Source of the DNA: Bacteroidota bacterium
Lineage (GTDB): Bacteria > Bacteroidota > Bacteroidia > Cytophagales > Cyclobacteriaceae
NCBI GenBank assembly: GCA_018266435.1
Contig: JAFEAL010000004.1
Coordinates: 1 to 64,000, forward strand
DNA: 64,000 bases
Reading direction: 5' to 3'
The first letter of the stretch is position 1, and each line of letters begins with the position of its first letter. Under the pieces are notes generated by a model, which worked only from the letters and a program-made list of their open reading frames with translations, was not told the DNA's origin and ran no database searches. Shown piece by piece: positions 44,480-54,070 of the stretch. Position numbers and translations under genes: made by a program.

Positions 44480-46440
44480 TGACCCGAGCCTTTTTATCCG
44501 TTATTACATTAATTATTTGTTCGATAAACCTGTTCGCACAAAAAAAAGATTCTGCCGTGGTGCATAGGCGGGTGGTGCAACTTCCTAAGAATGAACCAAC
44601 GGGATCAGCCAAACGTACTCGATCAAAAATTGTAAATGACTCAGCCAAGCTGGTGTACGGACCCAAAACTACACTGTCAACCACCGAAGAAGATTTTTTT
44701 GAAAACAAAAAGAACTATGTTCCGCTTGATACATCCATTTACAATCTTCACCGATGGGATTTTGTCAAAAAATTTGAAAACACTTACCAGGATTTAGGAA
44801 ACATGGGTACAGCAATGAATTCTGTTTTTCCATTGGTATCAGATCAGATTGGGGCAACCCCAGGCTTTAAAGTGTACGATGTGTACTGGCAAACTGCTGA
44901 GCCTCGTTATTATGACACCAAGTCTCCTTTTGCACGAATCAATGTGATATGGGGCGGAAAAGGTCGTGCACTGACACATGTTGAGTTTACCCGTAACATA
45001 CATAAACGATGGAATTTTGGATTCAACTATCGCCCAATTCTTTCGGTAAAACAAATCCAGCCTTCCGGCAAAACCGATTACCAGGTGCGAAGTCAGTATT
45101 ATGATTTTTATACAACCTATGAATCCAAAAATGGCAAGTATAAAATATTGGCTGCTTACCGAAGGATCAGTCATCAGGTAAAAGAAAACGGAGGTATATT
45201 ATTGAACCGGCCGGGTATGACTACGGTGGATACTACCTATAAAGCATACTTTGACGCCAATGCTGTTCCTAACTTAACAGCAGCCGCTACTTCTGAATTG
45301 AGAAATAGTTTTCATTTTTTTCATCAGTATCAATTAGCCAAGCCTGCCCAGGTTTATCACATCATGGATGTTTACAAACAAGTCAATACGTTTTTTGATA
45401 CACGGGCAACCGATGCGACATCTAATTTTTTTCCAACCACAACAGTAGGAACTGATACGGCCATTATAAATGATGCAAATACCTTTCAGTCATTCAAAAA
45501 CGAAATAGGATTTAAAGGAAATGCGGCTTTTGTATTTTATGATTTTTATTTTAGAAACCGGATTTACAGCAATACTATGGCTAACCTACAGGCACAGGCT
45601 TCAGGAGCTAAGGGTTACGAAAATTATATAGGCAGCCGCATTGTCTTTCAGTTTGACTCACTGAGTTATCTTAGTGGCCAGGCAGAATTTCTATTAGGCG
45701 GCCGGTATAAAATTTTTGCTAAACTGCGCACCCCGTGGCTGGATGCCGACTTGCGAAGTGCGCTGGCCAAACCTGGGTTGATGCAACAAGCTTACCTGGG
45801 CGGGTATAACAGTTGGGTCAATAGTTTTACCAATACATTTACCAATCAACTAAGTGGCCGGATCAAAACGCATTTTGGACCGCTCTTTTTTTCGCCCGGG
45901 TTGTCTTACACGCTATTGAAGAATTATATCTTTTTTAAGAGTGATGCACTTCAGTTGGCTCAACCCATGCAATCGCCCGGGGCACAACAGGTTTTTTCAC
46001 CGGAACTGCGACTGGGGATTCGGTTTCTCAATCATTTTAACTTTCGACCGTATGGAGTATACACCAAGTTGTTGAGCAACGACAATAATGCCATCAGCAT
46101 TCCTACATGGTTTGTGAATGCACAACTCAGTTATGAAAATTTTCTGTTTAATAAAGCCTTGCAAGTGCAGATAGGTGTTGATGTTCATGCCAACGACAAA
46201 TACTATGCCTACGGGTACGATCCGGCTGTTCAACAATTCTATGTCCAAAATAAGTTTGCCAATCCCACATTTTGGTCAACCGATGTTTTTCTAAATGGGC
46301 GAATCAAGCGTGGGCGTTTTTTTGTAAAATATGTTAACTTACTTCAAACATTTACCAAGCAAGGGTATTTGCCCACACCGTTATACCCCAATGTGCGCAA
46401 TACCATCGACTTTGGGTTTGAGTTAATTTTGTTTGATTAA
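44479..46440 (+). CDS. Putative outer-membrane porin (Porin_10 type)
   Basis: 653 aa with a signal peptide (FLSVITLIICSINLFAQ). The body is rich in aromatic and alternating polar residues, with sequence of the Bacteroidetes putative-porin family (YQDLGNMGTAMN, DVYWQTAEPRYYDTKSPFARI) and a C-terminal strand ending in FELILFD (terminal aromatic plus acidic). The start is GTG, coupled to lpxK. It probably forms a beta-barrel channel; the cargo is unknown. Confidence 0.88.
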   Translation: MTRAFLSVITLIICSINLFAQKKDSAVVHRRVVQLPKNEPTGSAKRTRSKIVNDSAKLVYGPKTTLSTTEEDFFENKKNYVPLDTSIYNLHRWDFVKKFENTYQDLGNMGTAMNSVFPLVSDQIGATPGFKVYDVYWQTAEPRYYDTKSPFARINVIWGGKGRALTHVEFTRNIHKRWNFGFNYRPILSVKQIQPSGKTDYQVRSQYYDFYTTYESKNGKYKILAAYRRISHQVKENGGILLNRPGMTTVDTTYKAYFDANAVPNLTAAATSELRNSFHFFHQYQLAKPAQVYHIMDVYKQVNTFFDTRATDATSNFFPTTTVGTDTAIINDANTFQSFKNEIGFKGNAAFVFYDFYFRNRIYSNTMANLQAQASGAKGYENYIGSRIVFQFDSLSYLSGQAEFLLGGRYKIFAKLRTPWLDADLRSALAKPGLMQQAYLGGYNSWVNSFTNTFTNQLSGRIKTHFGPLFFSPGLSYTLLKNYIFFKSDALQLAQPMQSPGAQQVFSPELRLGIRFLNHFNFRPYGVYTKLLSNDNNAISIPTWFVNAQLSYENFLFNKALQVQIGVDVHANDKYYAYGYDPAVQQFYVQNKFANPTFWSTDVFLNGRIKRGRFFVKYVNLLQTFTKQGYLPTPLYPNVRNTIDFGFELILFD

Positions 46441-46443
46441 GTT

Positions 46444-47037
46444 ATGGAGAAGCATGTGTTAGGGCTTGAATTGCCTACTGACCCTCGATGGGTAAATATC
46501 GCAGAAAAAAATATTGGCGAGATACTGACTGACCATGCCTACTGCGAGCAGAAGGCGGCCACTTCCTGTATTTCCATGATTATTCAATTTCATGATAAAG
46601 AAAAACTGGTGGAGATGCTCACACCCGTAGTAACTGAAGAGTGGGATCATTTTGGCCGGGTGCTCCATGAACTGCGAAAACGAAACCTGAGTTTAGGAGC
46701 CCAACGAAAAGACGAATACGTAGAACAATTGACCCGATGCGTGAAAAAAGGAGGCAGCCGAGAACAGCAATTGGTTGAGAAACTACTGATGAACGCGATG
46801 ATCGAAGCCCGCAGTTGCGAACGGTTTCGTCTGTTATGGAAAGAAATAAACGATGCGGAGCTCAGCGCCTTTTATTATGAGTTGATGGTTTCTGAGGCCG
46901 GGCATTACAAAAATTTCTTATCACTGGCCAAAGAATATTACGATCCTGAAAAAGTTCAGGTTCGCTGGCGCGAGTGGCTAGCCATGGAAGCGGATATTAT
47001 GAAAGAACTAAAATTGCGCGGAGACCGTATGCACTAA
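46444..47037 (+). CDS. miaE: tRNA-(ms2io6A37) hydroxylase
   Basis: 197 aa ferritin-like di-iron monooxygenase. Metal-ligand Glu and ExxH motifs are in DHAYCEQKAA, EEWDHFGRVL, IEARSCERF and SEAGHYKNF. It hydroxylates the isopentenyl side chain of ms2i6A at tRNA position 37. It starts 3 bp after the porin stop. Confidence 0.94.
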   Translation: MEKHVLGLELPTDPRWVNIAEKNIGEILTDHAYCEQKAATSCISMIIQFHDKEKLVEMLTPVVTEEWDHFGRVLHELRKRNLSLGAQRKDEYVEQLTRCVKKGGSREQQLVEKLLMNAMIEARSCERFRLLWKEINDAELSAFYYELMVSEAGHYKNFLSLAKEYYDPEKVQVRWREWLAMEADIMKELKLRGDRMH

Positions 47038-47045
47038 CTGACAGT

Positions 47046-47504
47046 ATGAAATACATTTTATTATTTTGGTGCGTACTACTGTTTCAGGAAGATGTACCCT
47101 TCAAATCATCTGATGAATTTCAGGTAGATATCCATTTGTCATTTAAAGAAAGACCTTCAGATTATAATTCCAACACATACAGTTCGGGAGGTGAACGCAT
47201 GGACCGAACCAAAGGCCAACAGACGTTTCTTTCCATTCTGATTTCTAAACTTAAAATAAGAGAAGATGAAATTAGAATTGCAGTAACTGATCTGAGCGGA
47301 AGAGAAATACAAAAAAAGAAAACCGATCAGCTTTCTGAAATCAAATTTGATATGGGTTTTGTAGAAGACCTGAAAGAAAAAGGTTCGGGTGCATTTGTAG
47401 TTTATTTTATTTCACCTGAAAAAAAGCGGTTGCGCAAAATCGTATTGACAATTTTACCGAACGGAACATTTCAGGTGAACGGGCAGTGGCATGGTCAGTT
47501 CTAA
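47046..47504 (+). CDS. Small protein of unknown function
   Basis: 152 aa from the ATG at 47046 (MKYILLFWCVLLFQEDVPF), with a short hydrophobic N-terminus that may be a signal peptide. The rest is a mix of beta strands and charged loops, ending GTFQVNGQWHGQF. I do not recognise the family. It starts 8 bp after miaE and probably belongs to the same transcript. Confidence 0.75.
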   Translation: MKYILLFWCVLLFQEDVPFKSSDEFQVDIHLSFKERPSDYNSNTYSSGGERMDRTKGQQTFLSILISKLKIREDEIRIAVTDLSGREIQKKKTDQLSEIKFDMGFVEDLKEKGSGAFVVYFISPEKKRLRKIVLTILPNGTFQVNGQWHGQF

Positions 47505-47621
47505 AACTGATTGTTGAAATTTTCCTCACCGGATAGTTAAATATTTGTTAAGCCGTTTTTACAAGAATACATTTCATTGGGTTACTCTGCGTTTTTTTTC
47601 GTTATTCGCAAAAAAAGGATT

Positions 47622-50192
47622 ATGACAGGTGCAAAAATTACGAATACATTCAGGCAAGTTTGTTCCGGTCTAACAAGATTGTTTCTCCCATTATTTTTTA
47701 TAATCAGTTTTTTATCTCTTTCGCAGCCTCCTCTACAACCCAGTGCTTCGGTTATTAAGCTACATCTTAAAAAACTTAATTTCTTAGGTTCAGTGCTGTA
47801 TGTGGCCGCTCACCCCGATGATGAAAATACACGAGCCATTTCCTATTTTATAAGTGATCAACTGGCAGCCACTGCCTATCTTTCCATTACCCGTGGTGAT
47901 GGTGGGCAAAACTTAATCGGCCCGGAAATTCGCGATCAGCTCGGGCTGATCCGTACACAAGAATTACTGGCGGCAAGAAAGATAGATGGTGGTGAACAAT
48001 TTTTTACCAGGGCAAATGACTTTGGGTTTTCAAAAAACGCAAAGGAAACTTTTGAGATATGGAACAAAAACGAAATTCTTTCTGATGTGGTTAAAGTTTA
48101 CCGTCAGTTTCAACCCGATGTAGTCATCGATCGGTTTCCACCCGATGAGCGGGCAGGTCACGGACACCACACCGCTTCGGCTATATTGGCACAAGAAGCT
48201 TTTGATAAAAGTGGTGATGCCAATTATTTACCTGAACAAGTGAAGGAGTTTGGAGCATGGCAACCCAAACGGTTATTTACCAACACTGGCCGCTGGTGGA
48301 ACCAGACCATAAATGAAAATACACCTGGGGTAGTAACGATCAATGTGGGCACGTATAATCCGCTTCTTGGAAAATCTTATTCTGAAATTGCGGCCGAAAG
48401 CCGAACCCAACATAAAAGCCAGGGATTTGGATCCTCCGGACGAAGAGGCGATGCGCCTGAGTTTTTTGAGTGGGTGAAAGGAGAAAAAGCAGACCACTCT
48501 ATTTTTGACGGAGTGAACACAACCTGGTCTAGGATTAAAGGAGGGGAAACAGTTATTCCGCTGGTTGATCAGGCCATTGCTACGTTTCGTGACGAAGATC
48601 CCTCCGCTTCAGTACCGCAGTTGCTGAAAATCAGATCGGCTATCCGTGCGCTTCCGGCATCGGTTTGGAAATCACGAAAAGAAAACGAAGTCAATCAGTT
48701 GATTCAGGATTGCCTCGGGCTTTTTGTAGAAGCAACAACAACTAGTTATTGGAGCGCGCCCGGAGAAAAAGTTAAAATGGCATTTGAGGTAATTAACCGA
48801 AGCAAGAACGTTGTATCATTAACCGGAATTCATTCGTCCCAATTTTCCTTTGACAGCACGTGCTCTGCCTCTTTGCCGGGCAATGTATTGTTGAACCTAA
48901 AAACCGAAAAATCACTTAATAAAAACTTAGAATACTCCGATCCCTATTGGTTGAAAAAGGCCCACTCAAAAGGAATTTTTTCTGTGGACAATCGGGCCTT
49001 TATTGGGAAGCCTGAAAACCCACCTGCGATTTTGTTTGTCTTTACTTTTTCCTTAACAGATGAAAAATTTCAGGTATCTGTGCCGCTGGTGTATAAAAAA
49101 ACAGACCCGGTAAAAGGTGAATTGATCCGGCCATTTGCCGTTGTACCTCCTGTGTTTGTTAACCTTGATAAAAAAGAATATTTATTCAGCAATCAATCTC
49201 CTCAGGTAGTAAAAGTATTGTTGAAATCGGTCATTGAAAATTTTTCAGGAAAGATCAGTTTAAGACTCCCCTCCGGGTGGCGGGTAGAGCCGGCCTCGCA
49301 GGTAGTACAACTTTCTAAAAAAGAGGAAGAACAATTATTTTTATTTAAAGTATACTCAGGAAAAGAGGAGGGGGTTGAGCAAATTGAGGCACTTGTAGAT
49401 GTCAATGGAATTGAATTTGACCGATCACTTCAGTTAGTTGAGTACGACCATATCCCAACCCAAGTCTTGTTACCAAAGGCATCGGCTAAAGCGATGCGTT
49501 TAAATCTTAAAAAAGAAGGGAGTCGTGTTGCATACATTATGGGCGCAGGCGATGAAATACCCGTTAGCCTGCGCAACATGGGTTACGATGTATGGGAGAT
49601 GACCGATGATGAAATTACTCCATCTAACTTAAAAAAAGTAGATGCCGTGGTGTTGGGTGTTAGGGTATTGAATACGAACGATCGCATCCGTTTTTTTATG
49701 CCAGCATTATTGAATTATGTGAAAGAAGGAGGAGCACTGGTGATGCAGTACAACAATAACTATGAATTGCACATTGATGCTGATAAATTTTCGCCCTACC
49801 CACTTACGCTATCACGTGATCGTGTAACACAAGAAGATAGTGAAGTACGTATGTTGAAGCCCGATCATCCCATTCTGAACTTTCCCAATAAGATTACTTT
49901 AAAAGATTTTGACGGATGGGTGCAGGAGCGAGGGTTGTATTTTCCTTCGAAGTGGGCGGCTGAGTACGAGGCCCTGCTTTCGATGAATGATGCAGGCGAA
50001 CCTGCACGTGATGGAAGCTTGCTGGTAGCAAAATACGGAGAGGGATATTATGTGTACACTACGTTGTCATTTTTCCGCGAGTTGCCAGAGGGTGTGCCGG
50101 GTGCGTATCGATTATTTGCCAACATCGTGTCTGTTGGAAAAAATAAAGTTACTCATGGATTAAAAACAAAATCTCAATCTGGTGGACGATAA
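47622..50192 (+). CDS. Large PIG-L family deacetylase (exported)
   Basis: 856 aa from the ATG at 47622, with an N-terminal signal/anchor (LFLPLFFIISFLSLS). The PIG-L/LmbE catalytic zinc motif is AAHPDDENTRA, with TRGDGGQNLIG, DRFPPDERAGHGHHTASA and the third His region. The C-terminal half carries beta-sandwich and glutamine-amidotransferase-like stretches (VVLGVRVLNTNDR, GGALVMQYNNNY). Members remove acetyl from GlcNAc-type sugars. Followed by a tiny membrane protein and a sodium symporter, it may process a sugar that the symporter imports (inference). Confidence 0.9.
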   Translation: MTGAKITNTFRQVCSGLTRLFLPLFFIISFLSLSQPPLQPSASVIKLHLKKLNFLGSVLYVAAHPDDENTRAISYFISDQLAATAYLSITRGDGGQNLIGPEIRDQLGLIRTQELLAARKIDGGEQFFTRANDFGFSKNAKETFEIWNKNEILSDVVKVYRQFQPDVVIDRFPPDERAGHGHHTASAILAQEAFDKSGDANYLPEQVKEFGAWQPKRLFTNTGRWWNQTINENTPGVVTINVGTYNPLLGKSYSEIAAESRTQHKSQGFGSSGRRGDAPEFFEWVKGEKADHSIFDGVNTTWSRIKGGETVIPLVDQAIATFRDEDPSASVPQLLKIRSAIRALPASVWKSRKENEVNQLIQDCLGLFVEATTTSYWSAPGEKVKMAFEVINRSKNVVSLTGIHSSQFSFDSTCSASLPGNVLLNLKTEKSLNKNLEYSDPYWLKKAHSKGIFSVDNRAFIGKPENPPAILFVFTFSLTDEKFQVSVPLVYKKTDPVKGELIRPFAVVPPVFVNLDKKEYLFSNQSPQVVKVLLKSVIENFSGKISLRLPSGWRVEPASQVVQLSKKEEEQLFLFKVYSGKEEGVEQIEALVDVNGIEFDRSLQLVEYDHIPTQVLLPKASAKAMRLNLKKEGSRVAYIMGAGDEIPVSLRNMGYDVWEMTDDEITPSNLKKVDAVVLGVRVLNTNDRIRFFMPALLNYVKEGGALVMQYNNNYELHIDADKFSPYPLTLSRDRVTQEDSEVRMLKPDHPILNFPNKITLKDFDGWVQERGLYFPSKWAAEYEALLSMNDAGEPARDGSLLVAKYGEGYYVYTTLSFFRELPEGVPGAYRLFANIVSVGKNKVTHGLKTKSQSGGR

Positions 50193-50295
50193 ACCCCCTT
50201 TATTCAATTCGTGGAAGACATGGTATCAGTTGGTGATGGGGGCACTCATCATTCAGGTAATTATCTATTTCTTGATTACTAAATCCTATTCATGA
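50182..50295 (+). CDS. 37-residue single-span membrane protein, probable symporter small accessory protein
   Basis: A GTG-started frame reads MDDKPPLFNSWKTWY, then a hydrophobic helix (LVMGALIIQVIIYFLI) and a short TKSYS tail. It overlaps the PIG-L stop by 11 bp, and its TGA overlaps the symporter ATG (ATGA, 4 bp), leaving no non-coding base. Small one-helix proteins with a W-x-x-WY motif are known next to SSS symporters in Bacteroidetes. The tight coupling supports it being real and forming a complex with the symporter. Confidence 0.75.
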   Translation: MDDKPPLFNSWKTWYQLVMGALIIQVIIYFLITKSYS

Positions 50296-52004
50296 CAGCA
50301 CTTGACTGGGGCGTACTCTTTGGTACACTCATTTTTATTGTGGCTTATGGCACATGGAAGTCGCGTGGCTCAAAAAACATGGAGGCTTTCATCAAAGGCG
50401 ACCAGCAAAAATGGTGGATGATGGGGCTTTCTATTATGGCGACACAAGCCAGTGCAGTTACTTTTTTATCAACTACCGGTCAGGGAATGGAGGACGGTAT
50501 GCGTTTTGTGCAGTTTTATTTTGGGTTGCCGCTTGCCATGGTGATCCTCTCCGTCACGCTTTTGCCAATTTATTATAAACTGAAAGTCTATACCGCGTAT
50601 GAGTACCTGGAAACGCGCTTCGATTTAAAAACACGCACACTCTCGGCATTGTTATTTCTTGCTTTGCGCGGGCTTTCTGTGGGCATTACGTTGTTTGCCC
50701 CCTCGCTGGTATTATCTACAATTTTAGGCTGGAATATTTTTTTTACTACGGTGCTTATTGGGGTACTCGTAATAATTTATACGGTATCAGGAGGGAATAA
50801 TGCAGTGAGTATTACTCAACGAGTGCAGATGACGATCATTTTGGGCGGAATGTTTCTGGCCGGAATGACCGCATTCTCTTTATTGCCTAAAAATGTTTCA
50901 TTTTTTGATACCGTACAGGTAGCCGGTGAATTGGGTAAACTCAACATTGTAACGACAGGCTTTTCATGGAGCGATCGCTATAACATTTGGTCGGGTTTAC
51001 TGGCTTCTACTTTTTTGTTTTTATCCTATTTCGGAACGGATCAATCACAGGTGGCACGATACATTAACGGCAAATCGTTGTCTGAAGGAAGAATGGGGTT
51101 ACTGTTCAATGGACTATTGAAGATTCCTATGCAGTTTTTTATTCTTTATGTTGGTGTGCTGGTGTTTGTGTTTTATTTGTTCAATAATGCCCCCATGCTA
51201 CACAATACTGTGTTACTTAATCGTGCGAAGCAATCCGCAGCTAAGGAGGAAGTAGTGCTGTTGGAGAATAAATTTAACACGTTGAGGACAAGAGAAAGGC
51301 AATCGGCAAAGGATTTGATGGATGCGCTTCATCAAAAAGACCAACCGGCAATAGCCCGGGCAAAGACAACGTATTTTTCATTGAAACACAGTGAAGACAG
51401 TTTGCGCCTGGTGGTGAAGAGCACAGTGGCAAAAGCCGTTCCTAATACAGGTGGGCAAGATCGCGACTATGCGTTCTTAAATTTTGTACTGAATCATTTG
51501 CCTCACGGGTTAATTGGTTTGCTGCTTGCGGTAATTTTTTCGGCTGCCATGTCAAGCATGTCGTCTGAATTATCGGCATTGGCCTCCACCACCATGGTGG
51601 ATATTTACAAGCGTGTGGTTGACCTAAAGCAGCCTTGGCTAAGCGATCTGGTTGTTTCAAAATTACTGGTAGTATTGTGGGCTTTGGTTGCTATGAGTTT
51701 TGCGGCATTAGCTAATTTTTCAGAGAACCTGATCCAGTTTGTAAATATTGTTGGTTCTCTTTTTTACGGAACTATTCTGGGAATTTTTGTAGTAGCTTTT
51801 TACTTTAAAAAAGTGAAAAGTAATGCTGTGTTTGGGGCAGCTATTGCGGCTGAGGCATGTGTGCTCATTTGTTACTATTTTTTGAGCGACAACCTGGCTT
51901 TTTTATACTATAATATTATCGGGTGTCTGGTTGTGGTTGTGTTATCGCTGCTGATTCAGTCTTTCACTCCTCAAAAAAATCAGCCTGCCCACAACTTTGT
52001 TTAG
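50292..52004 (+). CDS. Sodium:solute symporter (SSS family)
   Basis: 570 aa with about 13 membrane segments. SSS hallmarks include ATQASAVTFLSTTGQGMEDG, YTAYEYLETRFD and the GLLLAVIFSAAMSSMSSELSALAS sodium-site helix. A cytosolic insert of about 90 residues (about 290-395), rich in Lys/Glu, sits between helices 8 and 9. Substrate unknown; the upstream PIG-L gene suggests a sugar or amino sugar. Confidence 0.93.
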   Translation: MTALDWGVLFGTLIFIVAYGTWKSRGSKNMEAFIKGDQQKWWMMGLSIMATQASAVTFLSTTGQGMEDGMRFVQFYFGLPLAMVILSVTLLPIYYKLKVYTAYEYLETRFDLKTRTLSALLFLALRGLSVGITLFAPSLVLSTILGWNIFFTTVLIGVLVIIYTVSGGNNAVSITQRVQMTIILGGMFLAGMTAFSLLPKNVSFFDTVQVAGELGKLNIVTTGFSWSDRYNIWSGLLASTFLFLSYFGTDQSQVARYINGKSLSEGRMGLLFNGLLKIPMQFFILYVGVLVFVFYLFNNAPMLHNTVLLNRAKQSAAKEEVVLLENKFNTLRTRERQSAKDLMDALHQKDQPAIARAKTTYFSLKHSEDSLRLVVKSTVAKAVPNTGGQDRDYAFLNFVLNHLPHGLIGLLLAVIFSAAMSSMSSELSALASTTMVDIYKRVVDLKQPWLSDLVVSKLLVVLWALVAMSFAALANFSENLIQFVNIVGSLFYGTILGIFVVAFYFKKVKSNAVFGAAIAAEACVLICYYFLSDNLAFLYYNIIGCLVVVVLSLLIQSFTPQKNQPAHNFV

Positions 52005-52056
52005 AGTGTTTTACTGTAGGGTTTCTCAAATAGTACTTACGGTAAAATAGGAGCAT

Positions 52057-52092
52057 AAAAAAGCTATCCCCACATACAGGCGGGGATAGCTT
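52057..52092 (-). terminator. Terminator after the Cys-rich secreted protein gene
   Basis: AAGCTATCCCC / GGGGATAGCTT is a perfect 11-bp stem with a 10-nt loop. On the minus strand it is followed by TTTTTT, ending the gene at 52135. On the plus strand only TTT follows, so it may weakly end the symporter transcript. Confidence 0.8.
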
Positions 52093-52134
52093 TGAGGGTA
52101 TAACTGCAGTGAAAACAGGAATAATTCTCCAGTC

Positions 52135-52512
52135 TTAATTAGTCTTAATTTCAGTTACGATTAGACTTTGCACGCCATTTTTGGTGAACACTTTTCCGGT
52201 GATCTCAACATTATCAGAAGCATGCTTGATGGCTTCTTTGTATGCGTCTGCCTTCTTGTGATCTTCCAATAAAAGATACACCTGTCCATCGCTGCCGAGT
52301 ATTCCGGCCGGAAGTCCTTTTTCCAAACATCCCATAGCGCATGACTTGTGCCCCTTGCCAGATGCTCCGCTGGCCATATAGCATGACATATCCAAAATTT
52401 CGCCTTTCACTGTTTTGGTGGTTTGCCCAAATGCAATCATCGAGAAAGCAGTCAGTGTGCCGGTCAGGAAAAGTCCTAACATCTTTGGTTTGAGTGCAAT
52501 TATTGTTTTCAT
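52135..52512 (-). CDS. Secreted cysteine-rich protein of unknown function
   Basis: 125 aa with a signal peptide (LFLTGTLTAFSMIAFGQ). The mature part has the pattern DMSCYMASGASGKGHKSC-A-MGC, that is Cys, then a Gly/His-rich loop, then Cys and Cys, followed by a small OB-like beta region (VYLLLEDHKK, VEITGKVF). The cysteines and His could bind a metal or haem. A single-gene unit with its own terminator. Confidence 0.8.
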   Translation of the reverse strand: MKTIIALKPKMLGLFLTGTLTAFSMIAFGQTTKTVKGEILDMSCYMASGASGKGHKSCAMGCLEKGLPAGILGSDGQVYLLLEDHKKADAYKEAIKHASDNVEITGKVFTKNGVQSLIVTEIKTN

Positions 52513-52645
52513 ATTTTTTTGAATTTATAGTACAGCATGCCGAAGGTACGATTTATTACTGAAATGTATCGTGTCATTTAAACATATTAACTTTAAGCCA
52601 TAGTTGTCTTTAGGAAACGGAATTCTTCATTTTTATTTGACTAAA

Positions 52646-53137
52646 ATGAAAAAATGGAAAAAAATAATGGCTGGTTGTGCAGCCATTACCCTCATTATTC
52701 AGTTGCCTGTGTTTGCTCCACAAAAAAATTATTCTGAGGCTGACCCGGTTTACGATATTGCTAAAGTGTATGAGGTACCCATGGATGTTCAGATGGAGTT
52801 GTATAATTCCTGCTATGATTGCCACTCTAATTACACTAAAGAATACCCATGGTATTATCACATACAACCAATCAGTTGGTGGATGGCACGGCATGTTAAC
52901 CAGGCAAAAGCTAAATTGAATTTTTCAGAATTTGCCTCTTATTCACCTGAAGAAGCCGCTAAAAAATTTAATGATATACAAGATGTAATGGAAGAAAAGG
53001 CTATGCCGATTAAACCGTATTTGCTCATGCATGACGAGGCTCGCCTAACCGATGATGAGTATAAAGGCCTTGCTGAGTGGGCCACTCATTTACACGATAA
53101 AATAATGGCCAAGCAAGACTCGATGCAGAAAAAATAG
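52646..53137 (+). CDS. Haem-binding domain protein (CxxCH)
   Basis: 163 aa from the ATG at 52646, with an N-terminal signal sequence (KKIMAGCAAITLIIQLPVFA). The c-type haem motif CYDCH is followed by SNYTKEYPWYYHIQPISWWMARHV, characteristic of Bacteroidetes Haem_bd proteins, and a distal Met/His region (EEKAMPIKPYLLMHDEARL). Probably a periplasmic cytochrome-like protein. A bidirectional terminator follows. Confidence 0.9.
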   Translation: MKKWKKIMAGCAAITLIIQLPVFAPQKNYSEADPVYDIAKVYEVPMDVQMELYNSCYDCHSNYTKEYPWYYHIQPISWWMARHVNQAKAKLNFSEFASYSPEEAAKKFNDIQDVMEEKAMPIKPYLLMHDEARLTDDEYKGLAEWATHLHDKIMAKQDSMQKK

Positions 53138-53172
53138 GTTTGAGCAATCTGTTTTCTTAGAAAATATTTCAA

Positions 53173-53204
53173 AAAAAATGACAGCGGTGAGGCTGTCATT
53201 TTTT
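53173..53204. terminator. Bidirectional terminator
   Basis: AAAAAATGACAGC / GCTGTCATTTTTT with a 6-nt loop sits between the convergent haem-binding and DUF2911 genes and has T runs on both strands. Confidence 0.88.
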
Positions 53205-53221
53205 ATTTCTGAATACGATTT

Positions 53222-54070
53222 TTATTTCAATGTTTTCTGAAGTTCTTCGTTCATTTTTACATATTCTGCATTCGATGCTTTTTCAGCGGCCGCTTTGCTG
53301 GTCATTGATGACTCCATAGCGCCTTTCTTATCGCCCAGTGCTTTTTGTATTTTGGCCTTGAGCAACCACACCCAGAATGCATCTTTGTTGGTGAGGGAGG
53401 CAATCGTAGCCCAGTCCAGAGCTTGCTTCAGGTCTTTTCCGTTGTCGAAATAATAACTGGCAGCCTGGTAGTAGGCGCCTCCACCTGAACCAGTAGCCTT
53501 GGCAATGGATTCCATCACTTTGCTATCGAAGTCAACACCAATAGTGAATTTTACCGATGTGTTTTCCCACATCAACTGCACTTTAGCGGTTTTGCTGTCG
53601 TCTGAAATATCGCCAATGTTGAATGTGAGCGTTTCAATTTTCTCGGCAAGTTTTTCAGGTTTCACTTTAAACTTGGCTGCTTCTTTGCTGGCATCGTATT
53701 TTGTAATGTTGCCGCCCAAGTCCAGGTCTTTGTAAAGACTAACTGTCCACTCGCTGGCACCCGGCCAGGTATAAATCAAGTATTTTCCGGCAGCTATTTT
53801 ATTACCCTCTACGGTTACATCATCAGAGAAGGAAATGAATGTTCCGTTGTTGGCTCCTGTTCTCCAGATTGAGCCGTAAGACACCAAAAAATTGGCACCT
53901 TCACCAAAAATTTTTCTGCCTTTTGCACGTGGCCGTGAGTAATCAATTTTTACATCGGTAAGCCCTACCGTGGTTGATACCGAACCGGAAGGACTGGGGG
54001 ATGGTGTCTTTATCTGGGCAAATGCAGTCAGTGAAACCACAGCCAGAAAAAGAGATACATAAGATTTCAT
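53222..54070 (-). CDS. DUF2911 family secreted protein
   Basis: 282 aa with a signal peptide (YVSLFLAVVSLTAFAQ). The DUF2911 core covers residues 25-180: DVKIDYSRPRAKGRKIFGE, WRTGANNGTFISFSDDV and GKYLIYTWPGASEWTV. The C-terminal 90 residues form TPR-like helices (AASYYFDNGKDLKQALDWA). Function unknown; common in Bacteroidetes. Confidence 0.93.
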   Translation of the reverse strand: MKSYVSLFLAVVSLTAFAQIKTPSPSPSGSVSTTVGLTDVKIDYSRPRAKGRKIFGEGANFLVSYGSIWRTGANNGTFISFSDDVTVEGNKIAAGKYLIYTWPGASEWTVSLYKDLDLGGNITKYDASKEAAKFKVKPEKLAEKIETLTFNIGDISDDSKTAKVQLMWENTSVKFTIGVDFDSKVMESIAKATGSGGGAYYQAASYYFDNGKDLKQALDWATIASLTNKDAFWVWLLKAKIQKALGDKKGAMESSMTSKAAAEKASNAEYVKMNEELQKTLK

